Source of the DNA: Calamus simplicifolius
Taxonomy: Eukaryota > Streptophyta > Magnoliopsida > Arecales > Arecaceae
Assembly: GCA_900491605.1 (NCBI GenBank)
Contig: UESW01000129.1
Location: 16,564-80,563 of the forward strand
Length of the DNA stretch: 64,000 bases
Reading direction: 5' to 3'
A model generated the notes under the pieces. The model was not told where the DNA came from. It saw nothing but the letters and a program-made list of their open reading frames with translations, and ran no database searches. Of the stretch, positions 31,407-42,712 are shown in pieces (the first letter of the stretch is position 1; each line of letters begins with the position of its first letter). Position numbers and translations under genes: made by a program.

Positions 31407-34400
31407 CTAAAGCCACTCATTACAGTATCTAATACCCATCTTCAACTTATAGTTGTCAAACTCCTTGATGCTGAGTGCTTTAGTAAATGGGTCACCTAGG
31501 TTTTCCTTTCCATCAATCTTCTGAAGATTTATGTCACCTCGGTCTACTATCTCTCGAATAAGATGAAACCGGCGCAGTATGTGCTTGGTGCGCTGATGTG
31601 CTCGTGGTTCCTTTGCTTGAGCTATGGCACCAGTGCTGTCACTGTATAACAGGACTGGTTCATCTATGGAAGGTGTCACTCCAAGCTCGGAGATAAACTT
31701 TCGCAGCCACACAGCTTCTTTCGCAGCATCTGATGCAGCGATACTCTGCCTCGCACACCGAATCTGCCACTGTATATTGCTTGGAACTTTTCCAGCAAAC
31801 AGCTTCACCATTTAGGATAAACATGAAACCCGATACACTTTTGCTATCATCATGATCTGATTGAAAACTGGAATCAGTATATCCAACAAGTTTCAAATCA
31901 GACTCTCCATAGACTAACCACTGGTCCTTAGTATTTCTTAAATACTTAAAGATTGTCTTAACAACTTGCCAGTGTTTTTCTCCTGAATCAGATTGGTATC
32001 TACTCACTACTCCTTGTGAGTATGCCACATCTGGTCTTGTACATGTCATGGTGTACATAATCGATCCTACTGCCGAAGCATATGGAATTCGACTCATACA
32101 TTCTCTTTCATTAGAGTTGTCGGACAATCCTTCTTAGAAAGATGAATTCCATGGCCTATCGGAAGATAGCCTTTCTTGGAATTCTTCATGCTAAACCTCT
32201 TTAGCACTGTGTCAATGTACGTAGATTGGGATAAACCTAGCATCCTCTTAGATCTATCTCTATAGATCTTCATCCCTAGGATGTATGATGCTTCTCCCAG
32301 ATCTTTCATGGAGAATTGTGATGATAACCATGTCTTTATTCCTTGTAATGCAGGGATATCATTCCCGATTAAGAGAATATCATCCACATATAATACAAGA
32401 AATACAATAACAGAATCGTTAGCCCATTTATAAATGCAAGGTTCTTCTTTATTCTTAATAAAGCCATAAGATTTGATCACTTTATCAAATCGTATGTTCA
32501 ACTCCTTGATGCTTGCTTAAGTCCATAAATAGACTTCTGTAGCCTGCATACTTTAGACTCGTCTTCAGATATAAAACCTTCAGGCTGTATCATATACACC
32601 TGTTCTTCTAAATCACCATTTAGAAAAGTGGTTTTAACATCCATCTGCCAAATCTCATAATCGAAGTGTGCTGCTATAGCTAGCATAATCCGAATGGATT
32701 TCAGCATTGCCACAGGAGAAAACGTTTCGTCATAGTCAATACCATAACGTTGACGATACCCCTTGGCAACCAGACGTGCTTTATAGGTCTCTACCTTTCC
32801 GTCTGCGCCTCTTTTCCTCTTGAAAACCCATTTACACCCTATGGGTTTTATCCCTTCGGATGGGTCAACTAATGTCCATACATTATTGTCCTTCATGGAA
32901 TCAAGTTCGGATTTCATGGCATCAAGCCATTTATTAGAGTCAGTCCTTTGCATAGCATCCATATAGTGATCGGATCCTCGTTGTTCTCATCGAGTTCAAC
33001 AGGATCATCGTTCTGGACCAAGAAACCCAAGTATCTGTCCGGTTGATGTGGTACTCTACCAGATCGCCTTAATGGTGCATCTAAAATGGGTTTTGAGTTT
33101 GATCTAATCAACTCAGATTCTAGGGGTTCACTGGTTTGTGTTGTTCCTTCTACTTGATGAACTTCCTCAAGTTCAACATTAGAGCTATTTGTTCCTTCAC
33201 TAAGGAACTCCTTTTCAAGAAAAATTGCTCTATTACTAATGAACAACTTTTGTTCTTTAGTATTGTAGAAGTAATATCCTTTTGTTTCTTTCGGATAGCC
33301 GATGAAAAACATTTGTCAGATTTGAGTTCAAGTTTGTCTGATTTTGCACGTTTCATATAAGCCGGACACCCCCAGACTCTCAGATAGGTAATAACCGATT
33401 TATGTCCATACCACATCTCATGTGGAGTTTTAGAAACAAACTTACTTGGAACCTTATTAAGAATATGACAAGCTGATTCTAATGCGTATCCCCAAAATGA
33501 TATGGCAAGCTTGCAAAACCCATCATGGACCAAACCATGTCTAACAGAGTTCGATTCCTTCTTTCCGACACACCGTTATGTTGCGGTGTTCCAGAAGAAG
33601 TCCATTGGGAGAGAATCTCATTCTCCTTTAAATATGTCACAAATTCATTGGAAAGGTATTCGCCTCCTCGATCTGATCGAAGGGTCTTAATACATTTTCC
33701 TATTTGTTTTTCTACTTCTTTATGATATAGTTTGAACATTTCAAACGATTCAGATTTATGTCGCATAAGATAGACATAACCGAACCTAGAAAGGTCGTAT
33801 GTAAATGTAATGAAGTAGTAGTATCCACCTTTGGCACAAGTGCTCATTGGTCAATATACATCAGTATGTACTAGACCCAATAGCTCTTTGGCTCTTTCAC
33901 ATTTTCCAGTAAAAGTTGACTTTGTCATTTTACCAAGAAGACATGATTCACAATAGTTAATGATTCACAATCATCAACTCGAAGGATGCCCTCCTGAGTT
34001 AACCTGTTTAATCTGTTCTTGTTGATATGACCCAGCCGATGGTGCCAAAGATAAATATATGTGACATCAGTTGTTTTAGGGCGCTTACTTGATTTGTACA
34101 CTACATTCACAGGCTGTGATAATATATAAATGCATTAGATAAATGCCCAGTCATTACAGTGACTCCATTCATAATGATATTCAAAGTAAAATCCTTTATT
34201 GAAATTTCATAATGACTTTTGGCCAGAAGGCCTACAGAAATTATGTTCAACAAGAACATTGAGCAAAAATGACAATCATTTAGTACAATGACATTTCTAT
34301 TGAAAACTATTTCAAGAACTCCTAATGCCAGAACTGGAACTAATCTTCCATCGCCGACATTAAGGAATCTTTCATTGTCCTCAAATCTTCTAGTGACCTG

Positions 34401-35366
34401 TAGTCCCTGCAATGAATTGCAAATATTAAAAGGACTCCTGATATCCAATACCCAGGTCTGATTATCATATACAAAAAAATTATAAGGTGTTATCATATAA
34501 ATACCTTATTGAGCAACATCTTGCCCCTTTTTCTTCTTTGGCCTGTTTGGATCAAGTGTGGCAATGTAAAGAGGACAGTTCCTCTTCCAGTGCCCTTGCA
34601 TCTTGCAATGAAAGCATTCAGCTTGACTTTTATCAACTTTCTTCTTCTGCATCTGACCCCTTATAGATGTCCTAGCATGTTGCACCCTTTATTATTCTTT
34701 TTCTTCTTCCCTTTCCCAAAGGGTTTACGCCCTACCTTAGATCCTTCAACCACATTAACCAAACCCTTAGAGAGCTGGTTATCCTTCTCAAAGTTCTGTA
34801 ACAACCCCAACAAACCGTGGTAGTTGACTGCAGGCTTTGTCATTCGAAAATGAGTAAGGAAAGGTCGGAAGGATGGAGGCAAGGAATTCAGGATCGCATC
34901 TTTTCCCAACTGCTCATGTAAGGGAAAGCCGAGCTTGCTTAGGAGTTCTATCTTCTCGATCATGTACAATACATGATCAGTGACAGGAGATCCATCTCTC
35001 ATTCGAGCATTGAAAATAGCACAACTAGTCTTGTGCCTTTCAACATCGTCAGGTGTGCCGAAAGATTCATTCAACGCTTGAATGATTTCTTCTGGCTGAG
35101 CATTCTCGAACCGGCGACCGAATTCATCGTTCATTGCTGCTAACATGATACAACGCACGCTAGTTCTATCATTGAGCCACTTCTGATAAGTGTCTCTCTC
35201 AGAACTTTGGGTTTGCATCAGGTATCTTTGGTGCAGGATTATTAAGAATATATAGAATCCTCTCATGCTCAAGGACGATCTTAAGTTTTTTGAACCAGCT
35301 ATTGAAATTGGAACCATTCAATTTGTCACTATCCAATAGGGACCTTAATGATAAATTAGTGGCCAT
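31407..35366 (-). pseudogene. Copia gag-pol polyprotein, broken
   Basis: It reads from ATG at 35366. Gag comes first (GSNFNSWFKKLKIVLEHER.., with a stop near 35215), then a CX2C-type zinc knuckle (CFHCKMQGHWKRNC) near 34600. The protease region has DIRS where the catalytic DTGS is expected. Integrase follows, with RSDRGGEY and SERRNR at about 33700-33580. Reverse transcriptase has WVFKRKRGADG, ARLVAKGY and YVDDILLIGND near 32380, and RNase H has LYSDSTGA and RTKHI near 31650-31570. The stop at 31407 is close to the purine tract, as usual. About ten frame breaks separate the domains, so no full polyprotein can be made. Confidence 0.93.
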
Positions 35367-36972
35367 GTTCTGCATAAGGAAAAACTAAAGTTTATTAGTA
35401 TATAAATTGATTCAGTCTAAAGACTTGGACTTTAGTCTAAAGATTCTCCCACTATTTTGTTCAAATTGAGCCTCTACACCCCAATTCAAAGAATTATTCT
35501 TAATTCTTTAGTGGGCACTAAGATCTACATAAACTACATACAGGCCCAAGTGAAGCTTGGCTAACCCATATGCATCTAAGAGTAGGTTCAAAACCAATTG
35601 TTTCCCCAAATAATTCTTAGTGTTCAGTTTTGCCCCATGTACCTCTTCAGCAGGCATGAAGTGCCTCCACTGAAAGTTCTGGTTAGGTCCAACCATTAAA
35701 TGATATAATCAGTGTAACCTATCAATAGACAACCAAGCCCGAGTGAAGCTCGGCTCACCTGACTGTTTATTTAATAGTTACGCTGACTTATCATATAATG
35801 AATGATAATTCCGATGGTTGACAAGCACCAGGCATGGAGTGCCTCCAATGATTATCAAGACATCGGACTCATTATCACCCACCTTAATGGGAGGCTATGA
35901 TCTAGTTATCATATAACTATTTCATTTTAAGGACCTAATAATTTTAGAGGATTTTAATAATATGAAGATAAATTGACTAATCAAGTTCTCCCACTGAATC
36001 TATGAAATCGGTAGAATGAAACAAGATTAAGTCAGGTTAAGTGGCACCTAAATCAGTCATACTGATATCCTTACAGGCATGGGTCAACCCGAATCAGGTA
36101 AATGATCTGAATCATAAATGGTTCACCACAATGACCAGGTGAGAGAGATCGATGGGAGGGATATGCCATTAACTCGTTAAAGATGCATCAATACGAGTAG
36201 CTCCCAATTAAAAACCATTCGATCGTTGATCCTAGAGCAACTTGCCATCCCACCTTGACATCATATGGTAACCAATTCTGATTTGATCATCTAATAGATT
36301 CATGCTCAACCACGGAGCCTAATCTACTTCCATTTGGTTTAATCAAAGAGAAGGACTTGATCAACTACAACTATTGTTTGATTTAGAGCATTCTTAACCT
36401 AATCCAATTAGATTTGAACAAATACTCTTTTAGTCCAGTTGATTTAAACCTTAGAGTCTAACCCTTTATGGACCCAATTTAGCTAACCCAAATGATTAAA
36501 TATATTTCATGTTAACATGTCATATATTTCAATCAAGCATAATGTTACTACTCATAATTCCTATATTTAGATCATATCTAAAAAAAATTATGAACTAATA
36601 TTTGACATTCAAATAAAACTCTCATAAATATTTGTATGTTTTATAACATAGACATCATGCCATCATATCATATCTATGTTTTTATACTAAACATGCAAAT
36701 ATTATGTTTTATACAACATCAATATGTATCAAATATAAAATCTTTTGAGAGTGTGTGTAATCTATGTTTTGATGCCAAAGCACAATTTAAATTTTCTTTA
36801 AACAAAGCATCAACGATAAAACAATGCAATATGTCACAGAATACCTCATTGAATGGGTAATTCGGATTTTCAATCCACCTGTGACCATATGGCCTTGTGA
36901 TAAGTTTTAGCCATAATTACATAATTAATGAGAATATTAATTTACATGCAATAAATTAGATCATTAACGAAA
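35367..36972 (-). other. Leader region of element B between primer-binding site and gag
   Basis: About 1.6 kb of AT-rich non-coding sequence, as is usual for long-leader copia elements. No gene is supported here. Confidence 0.6.
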
Positions 36973-36989
36973 CCATGGCTCTGATACCA
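36973..36989 (-). other. Primer-binding site of element B
   Basis: The minus strand reads TGGTATCAGAGCCATGG, complementary to initiator tRNA-Met, two bases inside the right-hand LTR at 36992. Confidence 0.93.
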
Positions 36990-36991
36990 TT

Positions 36992-38993
36992 TGTAAAGAG
37001 AAATAGTCTCCGAGGCATGCATATTTTAAAATTGATAACTATTATCATTGCGGAAATTAAAAGATTACATATTAATCTATCTAATATGCATCAAGATCAT
37101 ATCTTTGCCTATATATTCAGGGTCGTTTGATCTAAAATATGCATATAAAAACATCAAGATCATATCTTGATCTTCAAGATGACTAGTCACACTATTATCT
37201 TGAAGCCTGCCTTAAGATCTAGGGATCAAATCACTTACCTTAAGAACAGTAGGTAAATCCTTATCGCTCTGCAGCCGTTCAATCGTCCGGCCTCTAGTAT
37301 CGTCCACGCGAAGCCCCAAATGATCAGATTTCCAGGAGTGCTAGCTCGCGGAAAAATAGCTTTACTAATCTTGAATCCTCTCATTTGAATCTTCCTCCAA
37401 GATCCACCAGGCTTCCGCTAACACCATAATCACCAGGATTTTCTATTCTAACATTTAGAATTACAATCCACGATAATTTAGAATTACAATCCACGACAAA
37501 TCGTGTATTGTTGTTCTTTTTTGTTCTGTGTTCTCTGGTGAGGGAATGCCCTCTATTTATAGTCTCGATTTAGTCTTGACATTTAATTCTGACATTTAAG
37601 AATCCGTCGTTTGGCAAAAGCGAAGAGACGCCGAAGGCGCGGCGCTTGGTTTAATTCCAACATTCGGAGAAAACCAAGGAGTCACGGCTTTTGGTTTAGT
37701 TCCGTCGTTCGGAGAAAACCAAAGAGACGAGGGATAAATCCGACGTTCGGTAAATAAATGTCATGCATTAAATTCTATCTCATGAGATGATATTTTAGCC
37801 ATCTCATCATATGAGATCCATATTCAAGAGGTTTGGGTTTGATCTGAATTTATTTGACTTAACCCACATAGATCATGATCCAAGCCCAAATCAAATTTGG
37901 CTAGTCCTGAATCTATTTAAATTCAAATCAAGTCTAATTTCAAATCAATATTTGAAATTGACTTGTCCTTCTAATAGACTTAAACCAAATTGAATCTTAT
38001 TCAATTGTACTTAACCCAATTGAGATAATTCAATCAATCAAATTGATTAATTAAATCATATACGATTCTCAATCGTTGATCAGCAAATAGATCATCCTAG
38101 GAAACTTCTATGCGTGTGACTCTCTAGGTTCGAACCTAAGCCGGTAGCATAGAAACAACTTTCTATACTAATCGATGTGCCCATCTAGCAATGGAACCCG
38201 ACGTCCGGATAGGTCGAATAGTTGCCGAGCAAACTCCAAGAACCCTAAGAAACAGTTACCATATTCATCCTCTTGACCACAAATGCTAAGGATGGCTTAA
38301 GAGCCTGTCAACTCTAAGTAGCAAATCCATAAAGTGATTTCAACTTTAGCGATCATGTGACTTTCACATGAAGTGCCTTGGCGAAGGTCTTGCTAAATTG
38401 AAACACAAGCATTTCTCCTTCTAATGGGATAGGTCAAATTCCATCTTGATCCACAACAGACTACCACAAGTACTTGACTGCACCCAGTAACCTTTTGTAG
38501 ATGGATTAGAAATCCAGGTGGTCCGGCACCTAAGTACAATGAGTTGCTTGTAAGCCACTGGTTGTGATCTTCAGGTCTGAAGGATACTTATACCTATATC
38601 TTCTCGGATTAACTCTTGACAGCAGAGTATCCGGAAATGAGTCACGTTCAGTGAAATATACTCCTACACTTTCACCTGTATGTCATATCAGTGTCTCTAC
38701 ACGCCTTGGTTAAGAGGATAACCAACAAATATGATATACAACGTCCTATAATTGATAGTACTATGGCCCTGTCATAGTATATCATTTGGTCGCAAACTCT
38801 TTTAAGGACCTTCTAAGATAAATCCTCCTTTATTGTGAGGAAGATTCTAAGGGCTTCATTACTTTCAGGAGTATTAAGAAGATGTTCTTGTAATGAATAA
38901 ACTGCCAAATAACTTTTATTAATATATCAATTTATATACAATTTACATCAGCACAATCATCAAATGATTGGCTTTAGGATACAATTCCCAACA
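36992..38993 (-). repeat. 5' LTR of element B (right copy)
   Basis: 2002 bp, TG...CA ends on the plus strand, matching 29387-31392. It is followed directly by the TCGAC duplication and the remainder of element A's left LTR. Confidence 0.93.
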
Positions 38994-39109
38994 TCGACCA
39001 GTTTGATTCTTTTCAACTTTAGTTTATTTTTTGAATTTAAATTTTAAATTATTTTTCTAACATTTTCTAGAAAAGGATTTTTTATAAAAATCAACACAAT
39101 TTTCTAACA

Positions 39110-39908
39110 GCTAAGGACAAGTTATTGTTCTTTTCTAGAAATTGCTAGATTTTTATTCCATCTACTTATTCTGTTTTTTTTTTTGCATGAGTTTGCTCAA
39201 CATATAAAGTTTTCATGCCAAGAAAGATAGAGAAGCAGAAAACAAAAATCCAAATCCTAAAAGATCTATTCGTTTGTTGAAGATCCTGTGCTGCAAGTGC
39301 TGGGATTTGAGAATATGTCTCAACAAGGAAGTTTGGGATTTGAGAATCTGTCTCAACAAGGAAGTTTGTCTTGGTGTTGGGAATCTATCTCAACAAGGAA
39401 GTCTGTCTCAATAAGGAAGTCTGTCTTGGAGTTGGAAATCTATCTCAACAAGGAAGTTTGTCTCAACAAGCTACTGGTGGTAAAAGATTTATTTAACCTT
39501 TTTATTATTATATTTTTATTTGGGCATCTGAAGAATCATTGGGTTTGCTCCTTCACCCGATCGTGCTCGCGATAGGAGGATCGGATCGAGCCAGGTCGTT
39601 GTACCTTGAGGACAAATCACCAACAACCTGCACGAGGGGGCGAAAACTTGTCCTTAGGACAGTGTCTAACACGCCTCGACCAGTTTGATTCTTTTAACTT
39701 TAATTTAAATTTTTAATTTAAATTTTGGATTAATTATTTTAGCATTTTCCAAAAGGATTTTTGCAAAAAATTAAAATAATTATTTTTCTAACAGCTAAGG
39801 ACAAGTTATCGTTCTTTTCTAGTAATTGCTAGATTTTTATTCCATCTACTTATTCTGTTTTTTTTTTTTTTTGCATGAGTTTGCTCAACATATAAAGTTT
39901 TCATGCCA
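39110..39908 (+). repeat. Tandem duplication of part of the LTR plus adjacent interior in element A
   Basis: A 111-bp segment (GCTAAGGACAAGTTAT...TTTTCATGCCA, 39110-39220) follows the left LTR. A 5'-truncated LTR copy comes next (39221-39793, lacking about the first 230 bp), then a second copy of the same segment (39794-39908). The duplicated unit is therefore 'partial LTR + ~111 bp'. Element B sits in only one of the two LTR copies, so B inserted after the duplication, or the duplication spared it. Confidence 0.85.
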
Positions 39909-42712
39909 CCCTGAAATGCCTATGCATTAATGGTGCAAATGTTGCTATGCTAAATTATGATCATCTATAATTATCTCTTGAAATACTACTTGCTAATATA
40001 ATATTGACAGCAAATTTTGTCTACGTCTTGACTCCAAATAATTTGTCTAATTTTTTTTATTTAACTTAATGTTTATTCCATTTCTTTTCTGATGTTATAC
40101 ATGCTGCTTGACTAGGATGGTCACTCCACAAATATATTACCAAGACTGATGATTGTCAATTTACTTGGAATGTTATTAGTTTCTTGTTTATATCATATTT
40201 TCTTTAATATGAACGTGGTTTTCCTTATGTAGACTGCTATGAACCAAAGTTTCCCATCATGATTAATATTTCTCTTCATTACACCACTACTCCTCAAAAC
40301 CCTATAGAGATCTTATTGCTAAATGAGATACTTTTTGCCTTAATGGTAAATTGGAGACTTGGACATCTGGCACTGCATAACCAACCATATCTTATATGGG
40401 AAACTACTGTCAATTTAGAAGGCAGTTTGCACTGCAATGAAAATTGTGACATTATGGGAACTGTGGTCCATCTCATCCCTCCACCATTCATGCATCTCAC
40501 ATTCTCAGCCATACACATTATTGTTGTCTTTTCTTCTCATGTACAAGACATCCCTAATGTTAGGGTAGCTACGCATCTGAGATTCATGAGAAGATGTTTG
40601 GATGCCTAGGGCCCTTTTATGCTAATTTCCTGCGCATGTACAGGTCTTTCTTTTCGAGAAGAAGTGAGAAAGAGAGTCAGAGGGATGGTGAAGGCTTTTA
40701 ATCGCCATGTTTTGATTTTCTGGGAATAAGGAAAATCACCTTTTAGATGGGACAGCCTGTCACCAAATATCAGGATTGGTTGCTTGACAGAATTTTCAAT
40801 CTCTCCAATTTCTTCTTGCCTTCTTAACTGTAAACACTTAGATGGTTCAGTGGATTTGTAGACATGTGAATGGGTCATCCAAGCATGTACATTTGAAGTT
40901 ATAATTTTACTGCTAGCAGCATGTAGTATTTTTTCAAAAAAAAAAAATTTTGCTGTCAACAGCTCTACCAAACGGGACCTAAGTTGAAGTTATAATTTTC
41001 CCTATTTTATATCTATCAGGTTTGATGTTATCTTATTATTTACATGATAATGACAATCTGGTGGTCAATAGGGGTGCATGCTTGGCATGGCCATAGGGTC
41101 AATTAATGGACAACTGCATTGTATCCCAACGATGAACCTAATTTTCATGCCTATACAAGTCGCTATTTTTTTCCACTTATTATTTGTACCAATAAAATAT
41201 GGATAGATGCGATACACATTGGAGGAAATTTCAATGTTACATGACCAAAAACAATGCCATGAAGACTTTCTTGAGTGTTAATATATTTATATAGGGAGAG
41301 GTGCTGAGCCATCTTCTTTATACATAGCATGAGGGCATTCTTGTCCATGAAAGTGAAAAAAAATGCCCTAAACCAAATAATGGTTAATTAAGTAATGGTT
41401 GCATTAATGATGGGTTAAGCAAGTGCTAATCAGACAGTGAATTACTTTGTTCACGGGATAGATGGACAAGGGGTGAAGTCATCAAACAGGTGGTTAACCA
41501 TTCAGAATGCAAACAAAGCCTTGTTGAAAAACACATACTTGCACTTGTGCACATAATATATGCGTGCTTATATAGATGTATTTTCATATCATTTTATTAT
41601 TTTACTTGCAGTTATTAGTATATATATTTGCATTCTTACATTAATGCAAAAGTTTTTCTATTCCAGATAAGTGTTTTCTGGTATAGTGGTTAATATTTAA
41701 TATCTCCTTGTTGTATTGTTCGTTGCTTAACAAAAGTGACAGCATTGGGCAAATACTTGTTGCTTATCTACTATTGTGAATCTTTTATGTTACCAAATGA
41801 CAAAGAATGGATGAACTTGGATGCTGTGACAAGGTATGTCATATAAATGCTCTATTTTGAATCTCTTAATATATATTACCATGAGATTTAATAAAAGTTT
41901 TTATAATTTACTAAATAATCTCATGACTGTTGGAATATACAACTTATTGTTTACCTTATATTTGGATATTCAATTCTAATATATCTTTGCCTGATTCTCT
42001 TATTTGAGGTCTAGTCCAAAAATAATATTATCTCTTTGGAATTTGCCGAAAAGATTTTGGCAGATTAATTAACCAAGGAGTTGTCTAGGAATGGAGTCCT
42101 AGATTCATCGAGGGGAATGTGGCTTAAGCCCATTATTTGGTCGCCAGCAGTGGATACCCAACCTCTGTGATTGAAGATCCCATGAATGAGGTTCAATGTG
42201 GTAGAAACGAAGCTGATTGAGTGATCGTATTAGAGCACAAATTTTTGAAAATTTTTCCATCCCATCCCTATGATGAGTGCTCTTGTAAAGTGACAAAGTA
42301 AATTTATGTAAGGTTGAGTTATACTCTTAATGGATCCGAGGTAGGTTATCTGCAGGTATTGTCACAAATACCCTTGGAGGATTCACCTATATGAGAATTG
42401 TCATATGAGGCCGTGACTAAAGGTTTGGGCTAACCTTAAGAAATTCTCATGAAAAATCAAGGTACTAAGCGCAAGGCCTTTAATATGCGCTGACCGCTTA
42501 AACCCAATTGATTCATGCTATGTGTGTGATTAGTAGAAGTCTAAGTCAAGGACCTAGTTCAAGGTCTAATCCACTATGGTTCCTTCAGATGTATACAATC
42601 AATACTAAGTGAGGTTCAAGTCCACAAGATACCTCACCTATTACGCAGTATAGGATGCCCTAAATTTTTTGTATATTAATTTTAATATTTATTTTTTTTC
42701 TTTGTGGGAGAT
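39909..42712 (+). other. Non-coding interior of element A
   Basis: No gag, protease, integrase or reverse transcriptase could be seen. The frame at 40259-40609 is open for 116 codons but is not recognised. From about 42060 the sequence (GTCTAGGAATGGAGTCC, CATTATTTGGTCGCCAG, CATGAATGAGGTTCAA) resembles the long 3' non-coding tail of some plant copia elements. It ends in GTGGGAGAT before the right LTR. The middle could be captured host DNA. Confidence 0.5.
40606..40981. mobile_element. Possible MITE inside element A
   Basis: The left side reads CTAGGGCCCTTTTATG and the right side CTACCAAACGGGACCTAA. The right end, read in reverse (GGTCCCGTTTGGTAG), is a common start of plant MITEs. The two ends pair only over about 10 bases, and a short TA-type target duplication is plausible. 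Boundaries are uncertain. Confidence 0.35.

Larger units (their letters stand above)
29387..38993 (-). mobile_element. Ty1/copia retrotransposon B, nested in the left LTR of A
   Basis: On the plus strand it begins TGTAGGGAG and ends CCCAACA. The flanking 5-bp duplication TCGAC (29382-29386 and 38994-38998) is exact. The two LTRs are about 2.0 kb each. The primer-binding site and polypurine tract show that the element reads leftward. The gene order gag, protease, integrase, reverse transcriptase, RNase H on the minus strand is that of Ty1/copia. All coding domains are present but broken by stops and frameshifts. Confidence 0.95.
28748..39109 (+). repeat. Left LTR of element A, split by element B
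   Basis: The two parts are 28748-29386 and 38999-39109, together about 750 bp. They rejoin at the TCGAC target duplication of element B. The LTR contains a short variable tandem array of the phrase TCTCAACAAGGAAGT(CTG) at about 29080-29180. Confidence 0.85.

Noticed and set aside
40259..40609. 116-codon frame in element A as a captured gene
   Set aside because: No domain, no splice or codon evidence, and the region is probably non-coding interior.
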